Shown: one piece after another, positions 22,779 through 30,532 of the stretch | Position numbering within the stretch: the stretch's first letter is position 1 | Layout: each line of letters opens with the position of its first letter | Source: Eubacterium sp. 14-2 | GTDB taxonomy: Bacteria; Bacillota; Clostridia; Lachnospirales; Lachnospiraceae | DNA length: 64,000 nt | Reading direction: 5' to 3' | Assembly (NCBI RefSeq): GCF_000403845.2 | Contig: NZ_KE159567.1 | Coordinates: 814,911 to 878,910 of the forward strand | Notes under the pieces: generated by a model | Database searches by the model: none | What the model was told of the DNA's origin: nothing | Seen by the model: only the letters and a program-made list of their open reading frames with translations | Position numbers and translations under genes: made by a program

Positions 22779-23228
22779 ATGGGAATCATATGGCAGTATT
22801 TAGACAAAAGGGGTGCGACCGCCAACGCGCTGAGGGATTACGGGAGGATGGAATTCATCATCAGCCACACGGATGACGAGGTAAAAGCGGTGCATGAAAA
22901 AATGGGCGGCATCAGCAGCCCGCAGTTTGACGGGATGCCGCATACGCACAACCCCCATGCGGCAGAGGACAGGATGGCGGAAGGGATGGATGAGATCAGC
23001 GTCCTGCGGGAGCGGTACCGGGAAGCCGTGGAGTTCATGGGGTGGTTCAAGCCCGCATGGGAAGAGCTGACGGAGGATGAGCGGTATGTGCTGGAATGTT
23101 TCTACATGGGAGCGGACGGGCCAGCAGTCAGCGCCGTCTGCGAACGGTTCCAGATTGAGAGGAATTCGGCATACCGCAGGAAGAACCGGGCGCTGTCGAA
23201 ACTGTCCGTCATGCTGTACGGGAAATAA
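22779..23228 (+). CDS. sigma region 4-like phage transcription regulator
   Basis: 149 residues, GGAGG 9 bp before the ATG. The C-terminal 60 residues are a sigma-70 region 4-type helix-turn-helix: EELTEDERYVLECFYMG, then AVSAVCERFQIERNSAYRRK, then NRALSKLSVML. The N-terminal 85 residues are helical and unrelated to sigma region 2. Its place at the boundary between early and late genes is where many phages of Gram-positive hosts encode the late activator (ArpU-like). A role in late gene switch-on is inference. Confidence 0.75.
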   Translation: MGIIWQYLDKRGATANALRDYGRMEFIISHTDDEVKAVHEKMGGISSPQFDGMPHTHNPHAAEDRMAEGMDEISVLRERYREAVEFMGWFKPAWEELTEDERYVLECFYMGADGPAVSAVCERFQIERNSAYRRKNRALSKLSVMLYGK

Positions 23229-23247
23229 AAGTGTCCACTTTGCGGGC

Positions 23248-23276
23248 ATGACATTTGGCTTTGGGCGTGGTATGCT
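23248..23276 (+). promoter_or_regulatory. possible late promoter
   Basis: ATGACA at 23248-23253, a 17 bp spacer and TATGCT at 23271-23276 lie between the region 4-like regulator and the HNH/terminase genes. The match to a housekeeping promoter is partial, as expected for one that needs an activator. Confidence 0.4.
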
Positions 23277-23363
23277 GATAGCATGAAAAAATGTCAAGAG
23301 GGCCTTCGCGGGAGCAAAAGAATCCTGTGGGGGCTTTCTTTATGCCGTGAGGAGGTGAGGCAG

Positions 23364-23723
23364 ATGCCAAGGAAACCGAAGAGGCCGTGTTCCTTCCCCG
23401 GCTGTCCCAGGCTGACGGAGGGACGGTTCTGTGAGGAGCATGGGAAGCAGGAGAACCGCCGCTACGAGAAGTACGACCGTGACCCGGCTGTACGCCGTAG
23501 GTATGGGAGGGCGTGGAAGCGTATCCGTGACCGCTACGCAGCCAAGCACCCGTTCTGTGAGGAATGCCAGAAGAAGGGGCTGCTGCGGCCGGTGGAGGAG
23601 GTACACCACAGGCTGCCATTGGCAGAGGGCGGGACGCATGACGAGGGAAACCTTGTGTCGCTGTGCCAGCCGTGCCATGCGAGGATTCATGCGGAGCGCG
23701 GCGACCGCTGGAATAAGCGTTAG
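23364..23723 (+). CDS. phage HNH endonuclease
   Basis: 119 residues from ATG 23364, after GAGGAGGTGA. PCSFPGCPRLTEGRFCEEH is an N-terminal zinc knuckle. YAAKHPFCEECQKKGLLRP, EVHHRLPLAEGGTHDEGN and LVSLCQPCHARIHAE supply the second zinc pair and the HNH site. HNH proteins of this type sit directly upstream of terminase in HK97-like phages and are needed for DNA packaging with the terminase in studied examples. Confidence 0.9.
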   Translation: MPRKPKRPCSFPGCPRLTEGRFCEEHGKQENRRYEKYDRDPAVRRRYGRAWKRIRDRYAAKHPFCEECQKKGLLRPVEEVHHRLPLAEGGTHDEGNLVSLCQPCHARIHAERGDRWNKR

Positions 23724-23776
23724 GTCATTGTGCGCAGGTTCCTTGTGAAGATTTCTGCCAGCCGGGAGGGGCGGTC

Positions 23777-23869
23777 GAAATCTCCACAAGGGATCCGCCG
23801 GGGAACGGGCGTGGGGCCACACGCATAAAAATCGGAAATCAAACGGGGGATTGCCCGCCCGGAGATTTC
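23777..23869. repeat. inverted pair GAAATCTCC / GGAGATTTC, candidate cos region
   Basis: GAAATCTCC at 23777-23785 and GGAGATTTC at 23861-23869 are exact reverse complements 75 bp apart in the gap between the HNH and small terminase genes. In HK97-type phages the cos site usually lies here. The cohesive ends themselves cannot be told from sequence. Confidence 0.45.
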
Positions 23870-23923
23870 CCTGAAATAAAGGCTTTTAAGGTGCTGCGGC
23901 GTTTGATTTCCGCAGCATTTTTT
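23833..23923 (+). promoter_or_regulatory. terminator with an upstream antiterminator-like arm before terS
   Basis: TGCTGCGG (23892-23899) and CCGCAGCA (23910-23917) form a stem followed by TTTTTT: a clear terminator 30 bp before the small terminase. CGGAAATCAAACG at 23833-23845 is the exact complement of CGTTTGATTTCCG at 23900-23912, which covers the loop and part of the 3' arm. The two structures exclude each other, the pattern of an attenuator. Function as a switch is inference. Confidence 0.6.
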
Positions 23924-23954
23924 CAAAGAAAATCAAAGAAACGGGGTGGAAACG

Positions 23955-24488
23955 GTGGCAAAAGACGGCAGCGGGCGCGGCGGCGCAAGACCGGGGGCGG
24001 GGCGGAAGCCCAAGGCGCTCACGGAGAAGATCAGCGAGGGGAAAACAGCGGAAGTGCTGATGGAGCCCGCCGAACTGGAGGGCGTGGATGTGCCGCCCGT
24101 GAAGGACTTCCTCAAGTCCCCGCAGAAGAGCGGGCGGGAGCTGGTGGCGGAGGAGGTTTTCAACGAAACGTATGCATGGCTGAAGGCGAGGGGATGTGAG
24201 AAGCTTGTCACCGTGCAGATGGTGGAGCAGTACGCCATGAGCGTGTCCCGGTGGATTCAGTGTGAGGAGATCGTGTCATCCACTGGCTTCCTTGCGAAGC
24301 ACCCGACCACGGGTGCCGCCATCGCCTCCCCTTATGTTTCCATGAGCCAGTCCTATATGAAACAGACAAATTACTGCTGGATGCAGATATACCAGATTGT
24401 GAAGGAGAACTGCTCGGTGGAGTTCCAGGGGAACACGCCCCAGGATGACGTGATGGAGCGGCTGCTCTGCGCAAGGAAAGGAGTGTAG
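23955..24488 (+). CDS. terS: phage terminase small subunit, P27 family
   Basis: 177 residues from GTG 23955, preceded by GGGGTGG; a GTG three codons earlier is also possible. The Gly/Arg-rich start GSGRGGARPGAGRKPKAL is typical of P27 small terminases. The helical core has PPVKDFLKSPQKSGRELVAE, YAMSVSRWIQCEEIVS and SYMKQTNYCWMQIYQIVKEN. It recognises the packaging site. Unusually, the large subunit gene is 6 kb downstream, past two methyltransferases and cargo genes. Confidence 0.88.
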   Translation: MAKDGSGRGGARPGAGRKPKALTEKISEGKTAEVLMEPAELEGVDVPPVKDFLKSPQKSGRELVAEEVFNETYAWLKARGCEKLVTVQMVEQYAMSVSRWIQCEEIVSSTGFLAKHPTTGAAIASPYVSMSQSYMKQTNYCWMQIYQIVKENCSVEFQGNTPQDDVMERLLCARKGV

Positions 24489-24494
24489 AGGAAA

Positions 24495-25778
24495 ATGGGA
24501 AAGACAACAACCGAGATGCAGCTTGTGCCGCTCTCCAGATTAGTGCCGTATGTGAATAACGCGCGGACACACTCGCCAGAGCAGCTCACGAAGCTCCGCT
24601 CGTCCCTGCGGGAGTTCGGCTTCATCAACCCGGTCATCATCGACCGGGAGTTCAATGTCATCGCGGGGCATGGCAGGATCATGGCGGCGAAGGAAGAAGG
24701 GATTGCAGAGGTTCCGTGTGTGTTCGTGGATTATCTGACGGAGGCGCAGAAGAAAGCCTACATCCTTGCGGACAACCGCATGGCTTTGGACGCGGGATGG
24801 GATGAGGAGCTGCTCCGCATCGAGATTGAAAGTCTGCAGGGTGCGGATTTTGATGTATCCCTGACGGGCTTCGGCGAGGATGAGATTGCCGACCTTTTTG
24901 CCGGAGATGGGGAAAAAGATGTGAAAGATGATGACTTTGACCTTTCCGCTGCACTGGAGAAAGCGGCGTTCGTGGAGCGGGGCGATATCTGGACGGTGGG
25001 CAGGCACCGGCTGATGTGCGGCGATGCCACAAGTGTGGAAGATGTGGCAGCGCTCATGGACGGGAAGAAAGCAAACCTCATCGTGACGGACCCGCCGTAT
25101 GGCGTATCCTTCAAAAGCGGCAGCGGGCTTTCCATCCAGAATGACAGCATGAAAGGGGATGAATTCTACACATTTCTGTACAATTCATTTTCACAGATGG
25201 CGGCGCACCTGGAGAACGGCGGCGCGGCATATGTGTTCCATGCGGATACGGAGGGCTTGAATTTCCGTAAAGCGTTTGTGGACGCAGGGTTCCACCTTGC
25301 CGGGGTGTGCATATGGGTGAAGAATTCCCTCGTGCTTGGACGCTCGGATTACCAGTGGCAACATGAGCCTGTGCTGTACGGCTTTCTGAAGAACGGCAAG
25401 CACCCGTGGTATTCCGACCGGAAGCAGACCACCATCTGGAACTACGACAAGCCGAAGCGGAACAAGAACCATCCGACTTCCAAGCCGCTTGACCTGCTCG
25501 GATACCCGATCTGCAATTCCTCCCAGGAGAACGCCATCGTGATAGACACTTTCGGCGGCAGCGGCTCCACGATGATGGCGTGCGAGCAGACGGACCGCAT
25601 CTGCTGCATGATGGAACTGGATGAGAAATATGCGTCTGTGATTCTGCGGAGGTATGTGGAGGATACCGGGGATTCGGAAAATGTGTATGTGGAGCGGGGC
25701 GGGGAGAAGATCCCATATTCCGCACTGGTGAAGGAGGTGGAGACGGATGCAGATGCAGGACAGGGAACTGATGGCTGA
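24495..25778 (+). CDS. ParB/Srx-type domain fused to DNA N6-adenine/N4-cytosine methyltransferase
   Basis: 427 residues. Residues 1-115 are a ParB-like nuclease fold: VPLSRLVPYVNNARTHS, PVIIDREFNVIAGHGRIMAA and AYILADNRMALDAGWDEELL. The methyltransferase follows with catalytic TDPPYGV (about 200) and the SAM-binding FGGSGSTMMACEQTDRICCM (about 355-374). The order with DPPY before the SAM motif marks a beta-class enzyme. Phages use such enzymes to mask sites from host restriction. No cognate restriction nuclease is nearby. Confidence 0.92.
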   Translation: MGKTTTEMQLVPLSRLVPYVNNARTHSPEQLTKLRSSLREFGFINPVIIDREFNVIAGHGRIMAAKEEGIAEVPCVFVDYLTEAQKKAYILADNRMALDAGWDEELLRIEIESLQGADFDVSLTGFGEDEIADLFAGDGEKDVKDDDFDLSAALEKAAFVERGDIWTVGRHRLMCGDATSVEDVAALMDGKKANLIVTDPPYGVSFKSGSGLSIQNDSMKGDEFYTFLYNSFSQMAAHLENGGAAYVFHADTEGLNFRKAFVDAGFHLAGVCIWVKNSLVLGRSDYQWQHEPVLYGFLKNGKHPWYSDRKQTTIWNYDKPKRNKNHPTSKPLDLLGYPICNSSQENAIVIDTFGGSGSTMMACEQTDRICCMMELDEKYASVILRRYVEDTGDSENVYVERGGEKIPYSALVKEVETDADAGQGTDG

Positions 25779-25935
25779 GATATTCCGCAGGATACACGCC
25801 CTTGGCGGCTGTGACGCCTCGGAGCAGTTTGACCGGGGATGGGACGCGGCGGTGGCGTCCTGTGAGGATGTGCTGACGGAGTTGACTGGCATCTCCTATG
25901 ATGATCTGGAAGATGGAGGCGGTGCGGATGGATAA
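25747..25935 (+). CDS. small phage protein between the two methyltransferases
   Basis: 62 residues, overlapping both neighbours in another frame. It reads MQMQDRELMAEIFRRIHALG, then a mostly helical acidic protein with EQFDRGWDAAVASCEDVLTE. Similar short helical frames occur at the same place in other phage methylase clusters as far as I recall. No function known. The tight overlap indicates translational coupling to the first methylase. Confidence 0.6.
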   Translation: MQMQDRELMAEIFRRIHALGGCDASEQFDRGWDAAVASCEDVLTELTGISYDDLEDGGGADG

Positions 25936-27922
25936 TGTGAATACAGAAAAGAAGCTGACCCTCGGAAGCCTGTTTGACGGCTCCGGGGGTTTTCCGCTCG
26001 CCGGCCTGCTGGCGGGGATACGCCCGGTCTGGGCTTCAGAAATAGAGCCGTTCCCCATCCGGGTGACCACGAAGCGGCTGCCGTTTGTGAAACACCTGGG
26101 CGACATCAACGGCATATGTGGGGATGAGATAGAGCCGGTGGACATCATCACCTTCGGCTCGCCCTGCACCGACATGTCGGTGGCGGGAAAGCGGGCGGGG
26201 CTTGGCGGGAAGCAGTCCAGCCTGTTCTACGAGGCAATCAGGATCATAAAGGAAATGAGGTGTGCGACAGATGGAAAATATCCAAGGTTCATCGTGTGGG
26301 AGAATGTCCCCGGTGCCTTCTCATCCAACAAAGGGGAGGACTTCCGCTGCGTCCTCGAAGAAGTCTGCTCTGTCAGGGATGAGGGCGTTTCTGTTCCTGG
26401 ACCTCCGAAGGGGAAGTGGCCAAACGCAGGGGAGATCGTGGGTGACGGATACTCCGTGGCCTTCAGGCAGATCGATGCGCAATTGTGGGGAGTTCCCCAG
26501 CGAAGGAAACGCATCTACCTTGTCGGGGATTTTGCAGGGTGGGGTGCCGGAAAAATATTATTTGAGTCCGAAGGCGTGTCTGGGTATTCTGCGGAGGGCT
26601 TCCGCGCGTGGCAAGGAGCTGCCCGCCATACTGAGGAAGGCGCTGGAGCGGCAGGCGGCGTCCGGGGAGTAGTGGCCTGCCTCTGCGACCAGGGCGGGCA
26701 GAGGATGGATGTGATGGAGGACATGGCCTGCACCCTGCGGGCGGAGGCGCACCATCCGCCGTGTGTCCTGGATGCGGCGGGGTTCTGCACGGAACATTCC
26801 GCACAGGCGCGGGGCATCGGCTATGAAGAGGAAACTTCGCCTACGCTCCGCGCCGGGACGGTTCCGGCTGCGATATGCTATGAAAACCATAGCCAGGATA
26901 CCAGATACACGGGACCGCTGGAAACTGCGCCTACAGTCAGCGCCACATATGGGATGGGCGGCAACAACCAGCCGTTCGTGGTGGAGCCGGAAACACCCAA
27001 GACCATGAAGGTGAGGGCTGGAAAATCCGGCGGGGGCAAAGGCATTTTAGTCCAGGAGGACAGGTCGGCGACGCTCTCCTGCAATAACGACCAGACGGTG
27101 TTCGTGCCGGTGCAGGCATACGGCATCTGCTCCAAGGACAGCAATGCCATGAAGTCGGATAACCCGCACAGCGGATTTTACGAGGCGGCAACTGCCCGGA
27201 CGCTGGATGGGAACGGAGGAAATCCATCCTGCAACCAGGGTGGGATTGCCGTTGTGGAGCCGGAGGGGATGTCCGCGTTCCACATCAACCAGAGGGACGA
27301 GGTCATCGACCTGCATGGGAAATCCGGGGCATTGATGGCGACCCGCAATATGCAGATGCAGACTTTCGTCCTCCAGGGCTCCATGATCGGGCGGGGCGAC
27401 AAAAACGGGCCGCAGGGCAGCGGCATCAATGAGGATGTGGCTTTTTCCCTCACGGCCGCAGACCGCCACGCCGTGGCGCAGCCGACCTACTGCACCAGCA
27501 AGAATTCCCATTTCACGCGGGCGGAGAAGGAACTGGCGAACACGCTGGTGGCTACGGATTATAAGGACCCGCCCGTCATCAACGATGTGAAGGAGGAGCC
27601 AGACTATATCGTGAGGAGGCTGACGCCCACGGAATGCGCGAGGCTGCAGGGCTTCCCGGACTGGTGGTGTGACGGCCTTGGCACGGAGAACCCCGCAGAG
27701 GATGAGCTTGCGTTCTGGCGGGAGGTCTTTGAGACCCACCGGAAAGTCATGGGGACTTCCAAAAAGCCGAAGACCGACAGGCAGATACTGAAATGGCTGA
27801 AAGACCCGCATTCCGATTCGGCGGAATACCGTATGTGGGGGAATGGCATCGCGTTGCCGAACGCTTATTTCGTGCTTGCGGGCATTGTGTACTACGCCCA
27901 GTTCCCGGACTTTTTATTGTGA
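25928..27922 (+). CDS. C5-cytosine DNA methyltransferase with repeated insert
   Basis: 664 residues from ATG 25928 (GGAGGCGG upstream). Motif I is GSLFDGSGGFPLAG, motif IV GSPCTDMS with catalytic C80, motif VI ENVPG, motif VIII QRRKRIYLVG, then motifs IX-X at the end (RRLTPTECARLQGFPDWW, YRMWGNGIALPNA). Between VIII and IX, about residues 249-558, lies a 310-residue insert built of about seven units, each containing a TL-x-A-like strand. The insert replaces a normal target recognition domain of about 100-150 residues. It may give several target specificities (inference). The enzyme probably protects phage DNA. Confidence 0.92.
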   Translation: MDNVNTEKKLTLGSLFDGSGGFPLAGLLAGIRPVWASEIEPFPIRVTTKRLPFVKHLGDINGICGDEIEPVDIITFGSPCTDMSVAGKRAGLGGKQSSLFYEAIRIIKEMRCATDGKYPRFIVWENVPGAFSSNKGEDFRCVLEEVCSVRDEGVSVPGPPKGKWPNAGEIVGDGYSVAFRQIDAQLWGVPQRRKRIYLVGDFAGWGAGKILFESEGVSGYSAEGFRAWQGAARHTEEGAGAAGGVRGVVACLCDQGGQRMDVMEDMACTLRAEAHHPPCVLDAAGFCTEHSAQARGIGYEEETSPTLRAGTVPAAICYENHSQDTRYTGPLETAPTVSATYGMGGNNQPFVVEPETPKTMKVRAGKSGGGKGILVQEDRSATLSCNNDQTVFVPVQAYGICSKDSNAMKSDNPHSGFYEAATARTLDGNGGNPSCNQGGIAVVEPEGMSAFHINQRDEVIDLHGKSGALMATRNMQMQTFVLQGSMIGRGDKNGPQGSGINEDVAFSLTAADRHAVAQPTYCTSKNSHFTRAEKELANTLVATDYKDPPVINDVKEEPDYIVRRLTPTECARLQGFPDWWCDGLGTENPAEDELAFWREVFETHRKVMGTSKKPKTDRQILKWLKDPHSDSAEYRMWGNGIALPNAYFVLAGIVYYAQFPDFLL

Positions 27923-27980
27923 CATTTTTCCTGCGGTTTCCCTTGCTATTTTTACCACTTTGAGTGATTAATGTAGTACC
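27916..27980 (+). promoter_or_regulatory. cargo promoter module, copy A
   Basis: ATTGTGA half-site at 27916-27922, TTGCTA at 27943-27948, 17 bp, GATTAA at 27966-27971, then GTAGTACC. The left half-site position falls inside the methyltransferase gene and does not match. It drives the 28004 gene and the three small genes after it. Confidence 0.7.
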
Positions 27981-28003
27981 ACAAAAAAAGGAGGGCAAAC
28001 AGT

Positions 28004-28768
28004 ATGGAAAGAAGATTCAACGTGACAGGGGAACGCAGGAAAGAGATGGTAAAGGTCATTTCCGGGATCGTCGGGATGAAGGCGGTCTACATGAAGATGC
28101 CGACCTGCGCATACGCCATCAGCAATTTTACGGTCAGCAAAGAAGGAACCCTGGTCTGGGATGAACGCACGGACAGCGGTACGGTGGAAAAGGTTCTGGC
28201 AGGGCTGGCGCAGGCGGGATTCACGGCAGAGCTGGAGGAAACCGCAGAGGCACAGGCAGAGCCGCAGGATTCCGCAGAAGAAACGGCAGAGGCACAGATG
28301 GAGCCAGAGGCTCCCACGGAAGAACCGCAGGAGGGCATCGGGCTTACGGTGTCGCTGCCGAGGGAGTCCTTCACGGACGCCGCCCTGGAGAACCTGCACA
28401 GGCTGGTGGACGCCAAGGCCGCCCTGATCAAAAAGGCGCTGGCGGTTGAAAGCCTCCCGGTTGAGGCGGATGAGGAGAAGGTCTCCTTCCCCTGGTTCGC
28501 GGACGGGCAGGATGGCGATGCGGCGAAGGCATACACGCATTTCATCACCGCCCTCTGCGACATGGCGCGGAAGCAGAAGCGCGTCACGGCGAAGGAGCGG
28601 CCGGCGGACAATGAGAAATACGCCTTCCGGTGCTTCCTGCTCCGGCTCGGCTTCATCGGGGAGGAGTACAAGGGCGAGCGGAAGGTCCTGCTGAAGAACC
28701 TTTCCGGCAACGGCAGCTTCAAGAGCGGGGCGAGGAAGGGGGCGGCAGACAATGACATTTCCGAGTAG
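28004..28768 (+). CDS. phage accessory protein, 'virulence protein'-type, function unknown
   Basis: 254 residues, AAGGAGGG upstream. The N-terminal part (1-75) begins MERRFNVTGERRKEMVKVIS and has GMKAVYMKMPTCAYAISNFT. A low-complexity Glu/Ala/Gln linker (about 78-110) follows. The C-terminal domain has LTVSLPRESFTDAALENLHR and FRCFLLRLGFIGEEYKGERK with LLKNLSGNGSFKSG. Databases often label relatives 'virulence protein' without evidence. Driven by promoter module copy A, it looks like cargo expressed apart from the structural operon. Confidence 0.75.
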   Translation: MERRFNVTGERRKEMVKVISGIVGMKAVYMKMPTCAYAISNFTVSKEGTLVWDERTDSGTVEKVLAGLAQAGFTAELEETAEAQAEPQDSAEETAEAQMEPEAPTEEPQEGIGLTVSLPRESFTDAALENLHRLVDAKAALIKKALAVESLPVEADEEKVSFPWFADGQDGDAAKAYTHFITALCDMARKQKRVTAKERPADNEKYAFRCFLLRLGFIGEEYKGERKVLLKNLSGNGSFKSGARKGAADNDISE

Positions 28769-28970
28769 GGAGATCGTGGAGCGCGTCCGCAGGGAGTACC
28801 CTGCGGGGACGCGTGTCCGCCTCGAAAAAATGGACGACTGCCAGGCCCCTCCGATTGGGACGGAGGGCGTGGTGGAAGGTGTGGACGACACGGCTTCTTT
28901 GATGGTCCGCTGGAGCAACGGCTCCCACCTCCATGTAATCTACGGCGAGGACGAAGTCCGCAGGATATAG
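28752..28970 (+). CDS. DUF4314 family protein
   Basis: 72 residues beginning inside the end of the previous gene (17 bp overlap). The core YPAGTRVRLEKMDDCQAPPI with GTEGVVEGVDDTASLMVRW and SNGSHLHVIYGEDEVRRI is the DUF4314 domain, an SH3-like small barrel frequent in mobile elements of Firmicutes. It may bind nucleic acid. Same transcription unit as the 28004 gene. Confidence 0.82.
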   Translation: MTFPSREIVERVRREYPAGTRVRLEKMDDCQAPPIGTEGVVEGVDDTASLMVRWSNGSHLHVIYGEDEVRRI

Positions 28971-28998
28971 CGGCGCTTGGAAGGGAGGCGGATGCGGA

Positions 28999-29211
28999 AT
29001 GAAACACACGGACAGGAAAAAGAGGATATGCCCAAGGTGTGGTCAGGTTTACTACGGGAGGCCGGCAGTCTCACGGAAGGACAATGAGACGCAGCTCTGC
29101 CCGGACTGCGGAACCAGGGAGGCGCTGGAGGGCATCGGCGTGGGCGCGGCGGAGCAGGAACAGATCCTTGAAGCCATCCACAGGTGTTACGGAAGGGGGC
29201 AGGAAGGATGA
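28999..29211 (+). CDS. small zinc-ribbon protein
   Basis: 70 residues. Two CxxC pairs, RICPRCGQ and LCPDCGTRE, form a zinc ribbon, followed by a helix ending EQILEAIHRCYGRGQEG. This small ribbon usually follows DUF4314 in related elements. The next ATG overlaps its stop (ATGA). Confidence 0.75.
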   Translation: MKHTDRKKRICPRCGQVYYGRPAVSRKDNETQLCPDCGTREALEGIGVGAAEQEQILEAIHRCYGRGQEG

Positions 29212-29399
29212 AGGCATATGGCAGGAACCTCCGGTGGATCGAGGACCACCAGTACGGGGATGAGATGCACACCGGGATTGCCATGCCCGCGTCCGGGAAA
29301 AGGCGCGGGCAGAGGCGGAGGCGCTACAAGCGGCCGTTCAAAAAGTCGGAGCGGCAGCACTCCAGACACATGATCCGCCGGGAGCTTGGCGGGGATTAG
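29208..29399 (+). CDS. small basic phage protein
   Basis: 63 residues, strongly basic: MKAYGRNLRWIEDHQYGDEM, then GKRRGQRRRRYKRPFKKSER. The start ATG overlaps the stop of the zinc-ribbon gene. It shares its plan with the 54-residue protein at 32279 (MKxYG start, RRWKRPLKK-like basic patch), so the two are probable paralogues. Nucleic-acid binding is plausible. Confidence 0.65.
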   Translation: MKAYGRNLRWIEDHQYGDEMHTGIAMPASGKRRGQRRRRYKRPFKKSERQHSRHMIRRELGGD

Positions 29400-29411
29400 C
29401 CCGCCATAAAC

Positions 29412-29500
29412 TACACAATTCCCGGCGCGGATATTTGTACAGTTTAATGCCCGAAATTGACTTGATAATATGTGCTTTTAGAGCGAATATGTGTACTACC
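29412..29500 (+). promoter_or_regulatory. cargo promoter module, copy B
   Basis: TACACAA 29412-29418, TTTGTAC 29434-29440, TTGATA 29462-29467, 17 bp, GAATAT 29485-29490, then GTGTACTACC. The in-frame GTG at 29491 reads MYYRKGK but lies within the module and is not the gene start. Confidence 0.85.
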
Positions 29501-29538
29501 GAAAGGGAAAACAAAAAAACAAAACGGAGGTACACACC

Positions 29539-29976
29539 ATGAAAAAGGACATTTTTGCAGAAACCTACGCACAGGTGCAGGAGCTTAAGAAAGCCTACGA
29601 CGCGGCAGCGGACGAGGCGGGGAAGGAAAAGGCCAGGGCCGGATACCACGCCCTGATGGAAGGCATCGAGGGGCTTGGGGCTGCCGCCTGCCGCATCTGG
29701 AGGGAATACGAGACCGCCATGGAGAACGGGAACGCCCGCCTTGACATCAGCGAAGTGGTCTGGGAGAAGGATGTGGAAAGCCTCATCTCCTGCATGAGGG
29801 AGAACGGGATCAGCGAGTTCACCTTTTCTTCCGGCTGGAGCAGCGCGGTGGAGACCGCATGGCTTTTCACACAGAACGGCTGCGAAGTGGCCGGGATGGC
29901 CGAGGTGAACGGGGGCATGAACCATTTTGCGGGGGAACGTGAGAAAAAGCACGGATACCTTTTCAGGGTAAAATAA
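29539..29976 (+). CDS. phage cargo protein of unknown function
   Basis: 145 residues from ATG 29539 (GGAGGT upstream). Helical N-terminal half MKKDIFAETYAQVQELKKAY, then ISEVVWEKDVESLISCMREN and a C-terminal alpha/beta part ISEFTFSSGWSSAVETAWLF with CEVAGMAEVNGG. The last part resembles small regulatory folds found in Firmicutes phage cargo proteins. I do not know its role. Promoter module copy B is directly upstream. Confidence 0.68.
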   Translation: MKKDIFAETYAQVQELKKAYDAAADEAGKEKARAGYHALMEGIEGLGAAACRIWREYETAMENGNARLDISEVVWEKDVESLISCMRENGISEFTFSSGWSSAVETAWLFTQNGCEVAGMAEVNGGMNHFAGEREKKHGYLFRVK

Positions 29977-30021
29977 CTATCCCGGACCGGCGGAGCCGGA
30001 AGGCTCCGCTGGCCGCAGATA

Positions 30022-30109
30022 TACACAATTCCCGCAGCAGATGTTTGTGTACTTTATGCTCCGGTTCTGCTTGCTATTACCGGCAGAAAGAGCGAATATG
30101 TGTACTACC
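30022..30109 (+). promoter_or_regulatory. cargo promoter module, copy C
   Basis: TACACAA 30022-30028, TTTGTGT 30044-30050, TTGCTA 30071-30076, 17 bp, GAATAT 30094-30099, then GTGTACTACC. Drives the 30142 gene. Confidence 0.85.
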
Positions 30110-30141
30110 GAAAAGGGAAAACAAAAAGGAGGACACAGACC

Positions 30142-30417
30142 ATGAAGATTAACGATGCAATGAAAACCTACAGACTGCCGAACTCCACCACGCCGGAAGA
30201 CCTGGAATGCAGATGGGGCAAGCTGCTGACCTTTGGCGACAGGGTGGTCATCGCCGGGTACTTTTTCAACGGCCCAAACAAACCCTGCTATTTCGGGGCG
30301 GTTTACGAATTCCTGGGTGATGACCATACCTGCGAAGGCACCATCGGTCTCCGGGCGGCAAGCGGAGTCGAGTTCGAGGATGACGGCCACGCAATCGCCT
30401 GGGCGATGCAGCAGTAA
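30142..30417 (+). CDS. phage cargo protein of unknown function
   Basis: 91 residues from ATG 30142 after AGGAGG. It begins MKINDAMKTYRLPNSTTPED and continues as a compact beta-rich fold with FGDRVVIAGYFFNGPNKPCY and GTIGLRAASGVEFEDDGHAI. No recognised family. Preceded by promoter module copy C and followed by a hairpin before the large terminase gene. Confidence 0.65.
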   Translation: MKINDAMKTYRLPNSTTPEDLECRWGKLLTFGDRVVIAGYFFNGPNKPCYFGAVYEFLGDDHTCEGTIGLRAASGVEFEDDGHAIAWAMQQ

Positions 30418-30482
30418 ACACCAATGAAGAACATTTCAAGAGCGGGGCCGGAAGGCCCTGTGTCTTGTACTGATAGATTGGG

Positions 30483-30507
30483 GGCTTGCCGATGGCAGGC
30501 CATTTTT
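30483..30507 (+). terminator. short terminator before the large terminase
   Basis: GGCTTGCC (30483-30490) pairs with GGCAGGCC (30494-30501) followed by ATTTTT. It separates the cargo unit from terL. Confidence 0.55.
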
Positions 30508-30532
30508 ATGCCATCTTCTGGAGGTGATGCCG

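Noticed and set aside
29491-29538. Upstream starts reading MYYRKGK before the genes at 29539, 30142 and 32593
   Set aside because: These codons belong to the conserved promoter module just after the -10 box. The real starts have their own ribosome sites downstream.
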